Of a DNA stretch of 64,000 nt, positions 52,459 to 59,865 are shown piece by piece (position 1 is the stretch's first letter; each line of letters begins with the position of its first letter). The notes beneath the pieces are model-generated. The model was not told where the DNA came from and searched no databases. It saw only the letters and a program-made list of their open reading frames with translations. The position numbers and the translations under genes are program-made. The DNA is from UBA1724 sp963621575 (GTDB taxonomy: Bacteria; Verrucomicrobiota; Lentisphaeria; Oligosphaerales; Oligosphaeraceae): assembly GCA_963621575.1 (NCBI GenBank), contig CAVFEH010000002.1, positions 82,127-146,126 on the forward strand, written 5' to 3'.

Positions 52459-53487
52459 ATGAAGAATGTCCACGAAACGGCATTGGAGTCCGGTTTTGTC
52501 GCATCTCGCAAGCAAATCAAGCGGATGGCCCGCATTGTGGCGCTTTTGAAACAGGGCGACAAGCGGATGTCGGAGATACTGGAGGATCTGGAGGATTCCA
52601 CGATTCACGGCACCAGCAACATTTCCTGTGTATCCAGGACGGTGCGACGGGATTTGGAGATTTTGCGCCGTGAATATCATTGCCCGATTGACTACGACCG
52701 TTCCATGCATTGCTACACGCTTTACGACAAGAATTGGGAATTCACCTTGCCGTCGGTGTTGAACAGGAATGAATTGCTGGCGATTGTCATTGGCGGCAAG
52801 TTGTGCAAGGACATTTTGCCGCCATCGGTCAGCCGTAGCGTCACGGATGCGGTGAACGAGGTGATACGCAGCCAAAGCACAGGCGATTTCCTCTCCAGCG
52901 GCCGCGTGAAAGCGATGAAGATTTTGTCCAATATGTCGGCCTCGGTATCGGACGACATCTTCCGTGTGGTATTCGAGGCCTGGCGAACGTGTCATTGCCT
53001 GTTGATTGACTACAGAAACCACTTGGACGAGCGTTCGGTTCTGAGCATCGAACCCCACGCGCTGGTCTTTTTCAACATGCAATGGCGCATTCGCGCCTAT
53101 TGCCCTAAGTTAAGACTATGGAAATATTATTTGGTCAGCCGCATTGACCGCGCATATCAGCAGAATGAGACCTTTGTGGCATCCCAGAAGGAAATCGACA
53201 CCATCAGCGCAGATAATTTCTATGACTTCCCGACTCTGGATGAGGTAAAGATACGCCTGGCAAAGCACGGCCTGCAGTATGCCAAGGCGAACATGCTCCG
53301 CTCAAAGCAGACAATCACGGCGGAGAATATGGATACTTTTATCCTCACGGCCCCCGATGTATCCAAGGAAGAGGTCCTTCGTTGGACGCTGGCCCAGACA
53401 CCAGGCGCCGCCATCCCCGTGGCTCCACCGGAAATGGTGACGGCATTCAAAGAAGCCCTGGACAAACTCCGCTCACTGTGCCCGTGA
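52459..53487 (+). CDS. WYL-domain transcriptional regulator
   Basis: The 342-residue protein has an N-terminal helix-turn-helix (SCVSRTVRRDLEILRREY, DeoR/YafY type) and a central WYL domain (WRTCHCLLIDYRNHLDERSVLSIEP-type, with LVFFNMQWRIRAYC and YYLVSRIDRA), followed by a WCX-like C-terminus. Such regulators sense small ligands or nucleic acids and control local operons. It is divergent from the isomerase-kinase genes across 305 bp containing matching palindromes, so it probably controls the locus and itself. GAGGGCAACA precedes the ATG as a weak Shine-Dalgarno. Confidence 0.87.
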   Translation: MKNVHETALESGFVASRKQIKRMARIVALLKQGDKRMSEILEDLEDSTIHGTSNISCVSRTVRRDLEILRREYHCPIDYDRSMHCYTLYDKNWEFTLPSVLNRNELLAIVIGGKLCKDILPPSVSRSVTDAVNEVIRSQSTGDFLSSGRVKAMKILSNMSASVSDDIFRVVFEAWRTCHCLLIDYRNHLDERSVLSIEPHALVFFNMQWRIRAYCPKLRLWKYYLVSRIDRAYQQNETFVASQKEIDTISADNFYDFPTLDEVKIRLAKHGLQYAKANMLRSKQTITAENMDTFILTAPDVSKEEVLRWTLAQTPGAAIPVAPPEMVTAFKEALDKLRSLCP

Positions 53488-53525
53488 GCACCACTGGATT
53501 CCCGCCTTCCCCACCGGAACCCCAT

Positions 53526-53556
53526 AGCACGGCGGAAATAGAACTGCCGCCGTGCT
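53526..53556 (+). terminator. Strong hairpin after the WYL regulator gene
   Basis: AGCACGGCGG and CCGCCGTGCT form a perfect 10-bp stem 39 bp after the WYL stop codon. A T-tract is missing, so termination is possible but not certain. Confidence 0.45.
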
Positions 53557-53609
53557 CCAGAGCTAAATGCTCCAGCCCGTAACGAATAAAAAAAGGCTGG
53601 CCGTGCTAA

Positions 53610-53638
53610 AGTAAACGCACCCCTTCCGGGCGTTTACT
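53610..53638 (-). terminator. Hairpin spanning the transposase stop codon
   Basis: AGTAAACGC (53610-53618) and GCGTTTACT (53630-53638) form a 9-bp stem whose right arm contains the transposase stop codon (minus strand). It could terminate the transposase transcript or mark the IS end. Confidence 0.4.
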
Positions 53639-54923
53639 CGAACAAGTGTTTCTGTGTCAGATCCACCTGATCTGCGGGAATTTCACGCAGCCCAAGCTTT
53701 TCCAGCGCTTCTGATCCGAAGAGTTCTCTGAAAACACGTATTGCGGACTTGTCGTTCAGGCTTTTTCGAATCTGGGAGTTGAGGTTGCTTGTAGCGAAAT
53801 CGACTTTTTCCTGTGTAACGTCCGGAATGGGGTTGCCTTTTGGGAAGATTTTCCGGGCATCCCTGTTGCCGTTCTCCACATGCGGCTTCTGCCAGGCGGA
53901 GTATGCGTCGCAGTAGAAGATTCTCGTGCGTCTTTCTCCTGGCCTGGTAAGGCTTGCCTCAAGCCGTGAAGGCGCGCTGAACTCGGAGCCGTTGTCGGTG
54001 AGAATGACGGGAAACAGCTTCCTGAACAGCGGCAGGCCGAGCCTGGTCTCCAGCTCGTCCAGGACCTTTATGGACGAGAGCGCCACCTTGGACTTCTTGA
54101 TGAACATGAGGAACAGTCCGCAGGATTCCAGGCAGAGCGTGATGATCACCCGGCCTCCCCGCGTTCCTTCCAGCGTGTCCATCTCCGTCACAGGCAGGTC
54201 TGGATTTTCCTCACGGAACATCTGGTAGTCATGGAAGCCCCTTTTGTCGCGGCATGTGCGTTCCACTCGCCGCTGCTGCTTCTTGCCCTGCCTGGGCTTC
54301 ATGGCGCATGCCTTGGGGAGGTCGATTCTTCCCACACTGAGTGCCGGACATTGGCTGATCATTCTATAGAGGGGCCGTTCGCTTACAGGCAATTCCTCGG
54401 CGAAGGCGACGGCGATGTGGTGCAACGACTGGCATTTGGCGAGCCCCAGCTTGACGATGCGGTTGATCTCCTGTATTTCCTCCGAGGAAAGGTTCACGCC
54501 GCTGCGGGATTCCACAAGGATTGCCCTGTAGTTCATTTCCGCCACCTCGGCGCGGTACACCATCTTGTCGTGGCGGTATTTGCCCAGATGGTATCTGCTG
54601 CATCCATTGCACACGTAAGGCGCATGATTGAGGAGCCGGCATTCCATGAGGGGGATGATCTCAAGGCAGCCTGCACAGGGATTGCCAGATGCGTGAGTCC
54701 TCTGCCATTCTTTTTGCCGCCTGCAGTTCCCGTCGCGTACGCAGGTTGCCGGCTGGGCGTGCTTTTGGCCGACCCATTGGAACGTCCTGCGCTTCAGTAC
54801 TTCCCGTTTCACAGTGCAGCGGTTGACGCGAAGCGCGAGCCCGATGGCATTGAAGGTTGCTCCGGAATTGAGGCGATCCTCAAGTCGGATTCGTTCACTG
54901 AGGTTGAGATGTTGGAATGACAT
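53634..54923 (-). mobile_element. IS30-family insertion sequence: transposase gene
   Basis: The 429-residue transposase has an N-terminal HTH (LNLSERIRLEDRLNSGATFN). A Cys-rich insert of paired cysteines follows (about residues 61-108, CVRDGNC, CAGC, CNGC), probably zinc-binding. The DDE core has Asp249 (TEMDTLEG), Asp310 (ILTDNGSEF) and Glu350 (KPHVENGNRDARKIFPKG), the spacing and context of IS30. It is uninterrupted, with AGGAGG 6 bp before its ATG, so it may be active. I could not define terminal inverted repeats or a target duplication by eye, so the IS limits are approximate. It sits at the right edge of the carbohydrate island. Confidence 0.85.
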
Positions 54924-54984
54924 ACATTCCTCCTGTTTTTTCCACCCTGAATTTCAGGAGAAAGCCCTGTCGGACTTAACGCTC

Positions 54985-55012
54985 TCCCCCCTCCCGCGGG
55001 AGGGGGGAGACC
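54985..55012. repeat. 28-bp perfect palindrome (REP-like)
   Basis: TCTCCCCCCTCCCG at 54985-54998 is followed immediately by its exact reverse complement, giving a 14-bp stem with no loop. The element, followed by ACCGGGGAGGGGAC, resembles the GC palindromes often scattered between genes. No second copy is seen in this window. Confidence 0.6.
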
Positions 55013-55058
55013 GGGGAGGGGACGACACAATAGTACCCCGTCGTCCCCTTGTTGGGGG

Positions 55059-55160
55059 CTTGCCAAGGAAAACGCTCCTACGCACTTTGCCTGAGAAAAT
55101 GCTCCTTTGGGCTTTGCCGGAGTAATCGCCCATCTCCGGGTTTGCCAGACTTGTGTCTCC
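55059..55160. repeat. Four imperfect 26-28-bp tandem repeats
   Basis: Units start at 55059, 55085, 55112 and 55140 and share a CTTTGCC-type head and GCTCC-type middle (CTTGCCAAGGAAAACGCTCC, CTTTGCCTGAGAAAATGCTCC less one base, CTTTGCCGGAGTAATCGCCC, GTTTGCCAGACTTGTG). They are adjacent and diverged, without unique spacers, so not a CRISPR. Either strand could encode a 9-residue repeat, but no full ORF is supported. Confidence 0.45.
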
Positions 55161-55260
55161 TTTTTCGACTTTCACCGGGCAATTCCGATGGCAAGTTGCA
55201 CGGGGGGGACGGGAAGCCTTGTTTTCCCCTTTGCATCGGAGGAAACACGAATATCCGTGC

Positions 55261-55266
55261 TATATT
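55261..55266 (+). promoter_or_regulatory. Candidate -10 upstream of rplY
   Basis: CTATATTACC with TATATT at 55261-55266 lies 134 bp before rplY and is the only AT-rich block in the final 200 bp. It may drive the rplY-pth-rpsF-ssb-rpsR-rplI group. Confidence 0.4.
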
Positions 55267-55399
55267 ACCCAGATTTACGCCCGCCTCGCCTTTTTCTCTG
55301 GAAGGAGCGCGGCCGCAATATGGCCCGGGCGAGGGCGAAATCCCTTTTCGTTGAACGTCTTTTCGTCACTACGCATAACCCAAACCATCTGTTAGACTT

Positions 55400-56038
55400 A
55401 TGAGCAACACCATCTCTCTGACCGCCACCAAGCGTGACGAATTCGGAAGCAACGCCTCCCGCCGTCTCCGCAAGCAGGGCTTCGTCCCCGCGGTCATCTA
55501 CTCCGCCGGCAACGAGAACCTGCACTTCCAGCTCTCTCTGGCGCAGGTGCTGCAGATCGAGCACCACGCCGGCCTGGTCACCCTGGACATCGAGGGCCTT
55601 GGCAAGCGCAGCGCCATCGTCAAGTCCGTCCAGTACAAGGCCATCAACGACCAGCCCCTGAGCGTGGACTTCCAGGAGGTCCACGCCGGCGAGAAAGTCA
55701 CCGTGCTGGTCCCCGTGGAGCCCCAGGGAGAGCCCGAAGGCCTCCGCGAGGGCGGCCAGCTGGAGCAGACCATCCACGAGCTGGAGCTCGAGGTCGCCCC
55801 CGCCGACATTCCCGAGGTCATTCTGGTGGACGTCAGCGGACTGAAGCTCAACGACGAGTTGACCGTCGCCGACATCACCACCCTGCCCGCCTCCGCCAAG
55901 GTCGTGGGCGACCACACCCAGATCGTCTTCCACGTGCGCACTCCCCACACCACGGTTGAGGAGCCCGCCGCCGAGGCCGCTCCCGCCGAGGGAGATGCCC
56001 CCGCCGCCGACAAGGACGCCAAGGCCGAGAAGAAATAG
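55400..56038 (+). CDS. rplY: 50S ribosomal protein L25 (CTC form)
   Basis: The 212-residue protein has the L25 5S-rRNA-binding domain at the N-terminus (LTATKRDEFGSNASRRLRKQ, VPAVIYSAGN) followed by the TL5/CTC beta domain (HELELEVAPADIPEVILVDV) and a Glu/Ala/Lys-rich tail. This long form is typical of most bacteria outside the gamma-Proteobacteria. It heads the cluster with pth, rpsF, ssb, rpsR and rplI. No Shine-Dalgarno is seen before ATG 55400. Confidence 0.95.
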   Translation: MSNTISLTATKRDEFGSNASRRLRKQGFVPAVIYSAGNENLHFQLSLAQVLQIEHHAGLVTLDIEGLGKRSAIVKSVQYKAINDQPLSVDFQEVHAGEKVTVLVPVEPQGEPEGLREGGQLEQTIHELELEVAPADIPEVILVDVSGLKLNDELTVADITTLPASAKVVGDHTQIVFHVRTPHTTVEEPAAEAAPAEGDAPAADKDAKAEKK

Positions 56039-56178
56039 CCATCCGGCATCCTCTCGCCTCTCCCTCCTCCGCACCCCTGGCGGCGACGACGCGCCCTCCC
56101 GCGAATGCGGGACACGTCGCTCCTCCCGCCACCCCTTTCCCTTCCTTTGGCCCATGGCCTCCGGGAGGGGAAAAGCGA

Positions 56179-56847
56179 ATGACAGAAACCGCGATGCCGC
56201 TGAAACTCCTGGTCTGCCTGGGAAATCCCGGAAGGGAATACCAGAACACCCGGCACAATGCCGGATGGATGGCCGGAGACAGAATTCTCCAGAGCTCCCC
56301 CTTCTCTTCCTCGGACGCCATCTGGCAACCGACGCAAGGACGGCTTTTCTGGACAGGCGTTGGACAGCGCAGCCTCCTGCTGCTGAAACCCACCACCTAC
56401 ATGAACCGCAGCGGCATCGCCGTCGCAGAAACCCTCCACCACTTCCGGCTCACTCCCCCGGAACTCCTGGTGATCTGCGACGACCTCGACCTGCCTTCGG
56501 GCGCCTTCCGACTCCGTCAGAAGGGCTCCTCAGGCGGCCATCGGGGCCTGGCCTCCATCATTCAAAGCCTCCAGAGCGGGAATTTCCCCCGCCTCCGGCT
56601 CGGCATTGGGAGACCGCAACCCGGCTCGGGCACATCCATCGTCGAATGGGTGCTGGCCCCCTGGGTTTCCGATGGGAACAACCTCCCCGGACGCGTTCTC
56701 GACGCAGCCGCCCAAATCACCGCAGACCTTACCCGGATGCCCTTCGATGGGGTCCTCCAGAAGGCCGCAAGGATGGGAGATCCCCGTCGGACTGAATCCA
56801 ACCGTTCCGAATCACAGGAGTCAAAACCGTGTCCAAGTATGAATTGA
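56179..56847 (+). CDS. pth: Peptidyl-tRNA hydrolase
   Basis: Pth frees tRNA from prematurely released peptidyl-tRNA. The 222-residue protein has VCLGNPGREYQNTRHNAGW with the catalytic His, KPTTYMNRSG with the conserved Asn, and CDDLDLPSGAFRLRQKGSSG with the catalytic Asp. Length is slightly above the usual 190-200 because of a C-terminal extension. The last 19 bp overlap the start of rpsF. ATG 56194 is an alternative start. Confidence 0.95.
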   Translation: MTETAMPLKLLVCLGNPGREYQNTRHNAGWMAGDRILQSSPFSSSDAIWQPTQGRLFWTGVGQRSLLLLKPTTYMNRSGIAVAETLHHFRLTPPELLVICDDLDLPSGAFRLRQKGSSGGHRGLASIIQSLQSGNFPRLRLGIGRPQPGSGTSIVEWVLAPWVSDGNNLPGRVLDAAAQITADLTRMPFDGVLQKAARMGDPRRTESNRSESQESKPCPSMN

Positions 56848-57224
56848 TGTTCATCCTCGACCCCACCAAGGTCGAGGGTAACGGAGAGGCCTTCGATGCC
56901 ACCATCCAGGCCTACCTCCAGGAGCTGGGCGGCCAGATCAGCCGCGCCAAGTTCTTCGAGAAGCGCACCTTCGCCCGCGCCATGGGCAAGCACAAGGCCG
57001 GCCTCTACTGGGACTACGTGGCGGAACTGCCCGCCACCGCACCCGCCGCCGTCAAAGACAAGTTCCGCCTCAACGACACCGTTCTGCGCATCGGGATCTT
57101 CCACTTCGAAGACGGACAGGACGACGAGGTCTTCAAGCCCCGCGACGCCAGCGTCCTCGGCGAGGAGTCCTTCCAGGACGAGTTCGACAACGACAACTAC
57201 CGCTTCCGCGGCCGCCGCAAGTAG
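56829..57224 (+). CDS. rpsF: 30S ribosomal protein S6
   Basis: The 131-residue product matches S6: YELMFILDPT, then KRTFARAMGKHKAGLYWDY and LNDTVLRIGIFHF, with the acidic tail after residue 100. It starts with GTG at 56829, inside the end of pth, with CAGGAG nearby as Shine-Dalgarno. S6 pairs with S18 on the 30S subunit; rpsR is two genes downstream. Confidence 0.93.
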   Translation: MSKYELMFILDPTKVEGNGEAFDATIQAYLQELGGQISRAKFFEKRTFARAMGKHKAGLYWDYVAELPATAPAAVKDKFRLNDTVLRIGIFHFEDGQDDEVFKPRDASVLGEESFQDEFDNDNYRFRGRRK

Positions 57225-57314
57225 CCGGCCGCCTGGCGTACCCCTCTCCACCGGATTCCCTTCCCCAAAACAGCCAGCACCGTCACCACCCAGCAACACA
57301 GGAGATCGAAGGAA

Positions 57315-57866
57315 ATGCCCAATGTGAACAAAGTCATCCTCATCGGAAACCTCACCAGGGATCCCGACGTGCGCCAGACAGGCGCGGGAAACAATCTGGC
57401 CAGCTTCACGCTTGCCATGACCCGCGTCTACAACAACCCCCGCACCGGGGAGCGGACCGAGGAGCCTTGTTTCGTGGACGTGACCGCCTTCCAGCGGAAT
57501 GCCGACGTGATCCAGCAGTATGTGCACAAGGGCGACCCCCTCTACGTGGAAGGGCGTCTGCGCTACGACTCCTGGGAAGACCGCACCACCGGAGCAAAGC
57601 GCAACAAGCTGACCGTGGTGGCCGAGTCCATCCAGTTGCTCAGTCGCCGCAATGACGGCGGCGCGCCTGTGGATGGCGGATACCGCGCACAGCCCGCCGC
57701 GCCCCAGCAGCCTGCGCAGCAGCGCAGAAGCTACGGCGCGCCCGCGCCCCAGCCCGGCTATGGCGACGCCCCACAGTATCGCCCCGCCGGAAACGCCATG
57801 CCCTCCTTCACCCAGGAGAATGACGCGCCCGCCGGAGAGGCCCCCGTGGACGACCTGCCCTTCTAG
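57315..57866 (+). CDS. ssb: Single-stranded DNA-binding protein
   Basis: The 183-residue protein has the OB-fold of SSB (NKVILIGNLTRDPDVRQT, LASFTLAMTR, FVDVTAFQRNADVI, KGDPLYVEGRLRYDSWED). A Gly/Pro/Gln-rich linker and the acidic tip DDLPF, which recruits partner proteins, follow. It lies in the canonical position between rpsF and rpsR. A purine-rich GGAGATCGAAGGAA precedes the ATG. Confidence 0.96.
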   Translation: MPNVNKVILIGNLTRDPDVRQTGAGNNLASFTLAMTRVYNNPRTGERTEEPCFVDVTAFQRNADVIQQYVHKGDPLYVEGRLRYDSWEDRTTGAKRNKLTVVAESIQLLSRRNDGGAPVDGGYRAQPAAPQQPAQQRRSYGAPAPQPGYGDAPQYRPAGNAMPSFTQENDAPAGEAPVDDLPF

Positions 57867-57941
57867 ACAGGGGCTCCGTCAAGGGACCGGAAGAGAGAAA
57901 ATCTTCAAGAGTCAAGAACAAGAAAAAAGGAACTTCAAAAC

Positions 57942-58172
57942 ATGAAGACCATCACCCCGAAACGCCGTCAGAAGCTTCTGCGCCAGAAGACCTGCCGCCT
58001 GTGCAAGAACAACATCTTCCAGCTGGACTTCAAGGATGTCGAGCTCCTGAAGCGGTTCCAGACCGAGGGTGGGCGCATCCTGCCCCGCACCATCACCGGC
58101 AACTGCACCAAGCACCAGAAGCTGCTGGCCAACGCCATCAAGCGCGCCCGCGTCATGGGTCTCGTTCTCTAA
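57942..58172 (+). CDS. rpsR: 30S ribosomal protein S18
   Basis: The 76-residue basic protein has the S18 pattern KTCRLCKNNIFQLDFKD and the C-terminal ITGNCTKHQKLLANAIKRAR. Both Cys of CxxC near the N-terminus and a third in GNC are present, compatible with a zinc-binding (C+) S18. It is preceded by AAAAAAGGAAC. Confidence 0.93.
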   Translation: MKTITPKRRQKLLRQKTCRLCKNNIFQLDFKDVELLKRFQTEGGRILPRTITGNCTKHQKLLANAIKRARVMGLVL

Positions 58173-58202
58173 CGGCAACCCCCCAGAAGAAGGAATACCA
58201 AA

Positions 58203-58658
58203 ATGTCTAAAGAACTGATTCTCCTGGAAGACGTCAAGGATCTGGGACAGGTCGGCGACATCGTCAAAGTCGCCGACGGCTACGCCCGCAACTTCCTGGT
58301 TCCCCGCAAGTTTGCGGTGGCCGTCAACAAGTCCAACCTCCGTCAGGTCGAGGCCCGCAAACTGAAGCTCCAGCAGGAGCGCGAGGCCCGGCTGGCAGTC
58401 GCCAAGGCCCTGGCCGAGAAGATCTCCGCCATGGAGATCGTCCTTCCCATGGCTGTGGGCGAGAACGACAAGCTCTTCGGTTCCGTCAGCGCCCAGGTCA
58501 TCGCCGACGCCGTCAACGCCCTCGGCGTTGAGATCGGCAAGGCCGACGTGGAGCTGGAGGAGGGCATCCGCGAGCTGGGTGACTACACCATCGCAATCAA
58601 GCTTTCCAGCGAAGTGAAGGCCGACCTGAAGGTGAAAGTCACCAGAAAGGAAGACTAA
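58203..58658 (+). CDS. rplI: 50S ribosomal protein L9
   Basis: L9 of 151 residues shows ILLEDVKDLGQVGDIVKVADGYARNFLVP at the N-terminus (23S binding), a connecting helix of Glu/Arg/Ala and a C-terminal domain with LFGSVSAQVIADAV. Length is standard. AGAAGGAATACC precedes the ATG. A strong terminator follows at 58693. Confidence 0.95.
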   Translation: MSKELILLEDVKDLGQVGDIVKVADGYARNFLVPRKFAVAVNKSNLRQVEARKLKLQQEREARLAVAKALAEKISAMEIVLPMAVGENDKLFGSVSAQVIADAVNALGVEIGKADVELEEGIRELGDYTIAIKLSSEVKADLKVKVTRKED

Positions 58659-58692
58659 CCGCCTCCTCCTTGGCGGAAACGCAAAAACGGAG

Positions 58693-58726
58693 AAAGCCGC
58701 CGGGCATCTCGTCCGGCGGCTTTTTC
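58693..58726 (+). terminator. Rho-independent terminator after rplI
   Basis: AAAGCCGCCGG (58693-58703) and CCGGCGGCTTT (58713-58723) form a perfect 11-bp stem that runs into a T-tract, 35 bp after the rplI stop. Confidence 0.85.
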
Positions 58727-58820
58727 GCATCTGGAATGCAGGGTGCGTCCCCCGGGGTCATCCAGGGACGGAAATCCTTCGTTTTTCCTTCGTTTTTTCT
58801 CAAAGAAAAGCGGAGGCGGC

Positions 58821-58848
58821 TTGCAATCCACGGAAACGCCTTTACAGT
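58821..58848 (+). promoter_or_regulatory. Promoter of tRNA-Glu
   Basis: TTGCAA (58821-58826), 16 bp, TACAGT (58843-58848). The tRNA begins 25 bp downstream of the -10. The same TTGCAA-N16 layout precedes the leu leader. Confidence 0.6.
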
Positions 58849-58873
58849 ACCCCCGCTTCCTGAATCACTCAGG

Positions 58874-58948
58874 GATCCCATCGTCTAATGGTTAGGACAA
58901 CAGGTTCTCATCCTGTAAATATGGGTTCGACTCCCGTTGGGATTGCCA
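58874..58948 (+). tRNA. tRNA-Glu (anticodon CTC)
   Basis: The 75-nt sequence folds as a tRNA: acceptor GATCCCA/TGGGATT (one G-U), D arm GTC/GAC, anticodon stem ACAGG/CCTGT with loop TTCTCAT (anticodon CTC, reads GAG) and T arm ATGGG/CCCGT with TTCGACT. The 3' CCA is encoded. The D-arm loop TAATGGTTAG is typical of bacterial tRNA-Glu. It stands alone with its own promoter and terminator. Confidence 0.95.
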
Positions 58949-58955
58949 ATTTTCA

Positions 58956-58989
58956 CGCCGCTGAGCAGATCTGCTTCGCGGCGTTTTTT
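58956..58989 (+). terminator. Terminator after tRNA-Glu
   Basis: CGCCGC (58956-58961) pairs with GCGGCG (58978-58983), with an inner AGCAGATCTGCT palindrome, and is followed by six T. It lies 8 bp after the tRNA. Confidence 0.85.
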
Positions 58990-59020
58990 GTTTTCCCATC
59001 CCTTCCGCATGGAGTCCATC

Positions 59021-59824
59021 ATGGAATACCAGTGTTTTCTCCCCCGTCTGGCCTACCAGGCCGGCAAGCTTGCCCAGTCCATGCAGACGCATCTCCAGGA
59101 GGGCGATGTCTCCTGCAAGGCGACCGCACGAGACATCGTGACCAAGGCCGACCAGGCCACGGAGCGTTTCATCCGGGATGCCGTGGAGAGGGCCTATCCG
59201 GCTTACGGGTTTTATGGCGAGGAGACGGGTCGAAAGCAGGACGCGGGGAGTCCATACTGCTGGATTGTGGATCCCATTGACGGGACGGTGAACTATTTCC
59301 AGGGGCTGCCCTTCTGGTGCACCTCCATCGGCCTTTGGAAGGACGGCAAGCCCCTGGCGGGGGCGGTCTATGCCCCGGCGCTGGACGAGCTCTTCTACGG
59401 CGAGATTGGCGGAGGCGCCTTCTGCAATGGCCGCCCCATCCACGTGAAGGACCACGGCAGCCTCGAGCACTCCGTGGTGGCCACGGGCTTCGCCTGCCTG
59501 CGAGCCGGCTGGATCGACATCAACAACGTCCCCTACTTCAAGAAAATCGCCCTGACCGCGCGGGGCGTCCGGCGCTTCGGTTCCGCAGCCATGGACCTCT
59601 GCTACCTGGCCTGCGGAAAATTCGATGCCTTCTGGGAGCTGAACCTGAAGCCCTACGACTTCGCCGCCGGCATTGCGGTCCTTCTGGAGGCCGGCGGCCT
59701 AGTCACCGACCTCCGCGGCGGGGACGAATTCCCGCAACAAGGCATCCTTGCCGCCAATGGCACAGCCCTCCACCAGGAGATGCTCCAATATTTTGAGGGA
59801 TATCGCCGTCCCGGGGACGCCTGA
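59021..59824 (+). CDS. Inositol monophosphatase family protein
   Basis: The 267-residue protein has all metal and substrate motifs of the family: FYGEETG (Glu ligand), WIVDPIDGTVNYFQGLP (Asp/Asp ligands), GAVYAPALDELF and, near the end, KPYDFAAGIAVLLEAGG. It would dephosphorylate inositol-1-phosphate or a related sugar phosphate in the cytoplasm. ATG 59021 is preferred because GGAG lies 6 bp upstream; ATG 59009 is an alternative. It starts 32 bp after the tRNA terminator, so its promoter may overlap it. Confidence 0.92.
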   Translation: MEYQCFLPRLAYQAGKLAQSMQTHLQEGDVSCKATARDIVTKADQATERFIRDAVERAYPAYGFYGEETGRKQDAGSPYCWIVDPIDGTVNYFQGLPFWCTSIGLWKDGKPLAGAVYAPALDELFYGEIGGGAFCNGRPIHVKDHGSLEHSVVATGFACLRAGWIDINNVPYFKKIALTARGVRRFGSAAMDLCYLACGKFDAFWELNLKPYDFAAGIAVLLEAGGLVTDLRGGDEFPQQGILAANGTALHQEMLQYFEGYRRPGDA

Positions 59825-59865
59825 CGCGCCACCGTTTCAAGCGCCCCCTCGCCCCGCTCCGGCTA

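Larger units (their letters stand above)
54924..55399. other. Repeat-rich non-coding spacer between the IS and rplY
   Basis: The 476 bp hold no supported gene. Seen here are a small CCTGA/TCAGG hairpin (54944-54957), a 28-bp perfect GC palindrome (54985-55012), four imperfect 26-28-bp direct repeats (55059-55160) and a TATATT promoter candidate for rplY at 55261. The left part may be remnant mobile DNA. Confidence 0.55.

Noticed and set aside
55059..55160. Possible CRISPR array
   Set aside because: The repeats are adjacent and diverged with no unique spacers, only four units are seen, and no cas genes are nearby.
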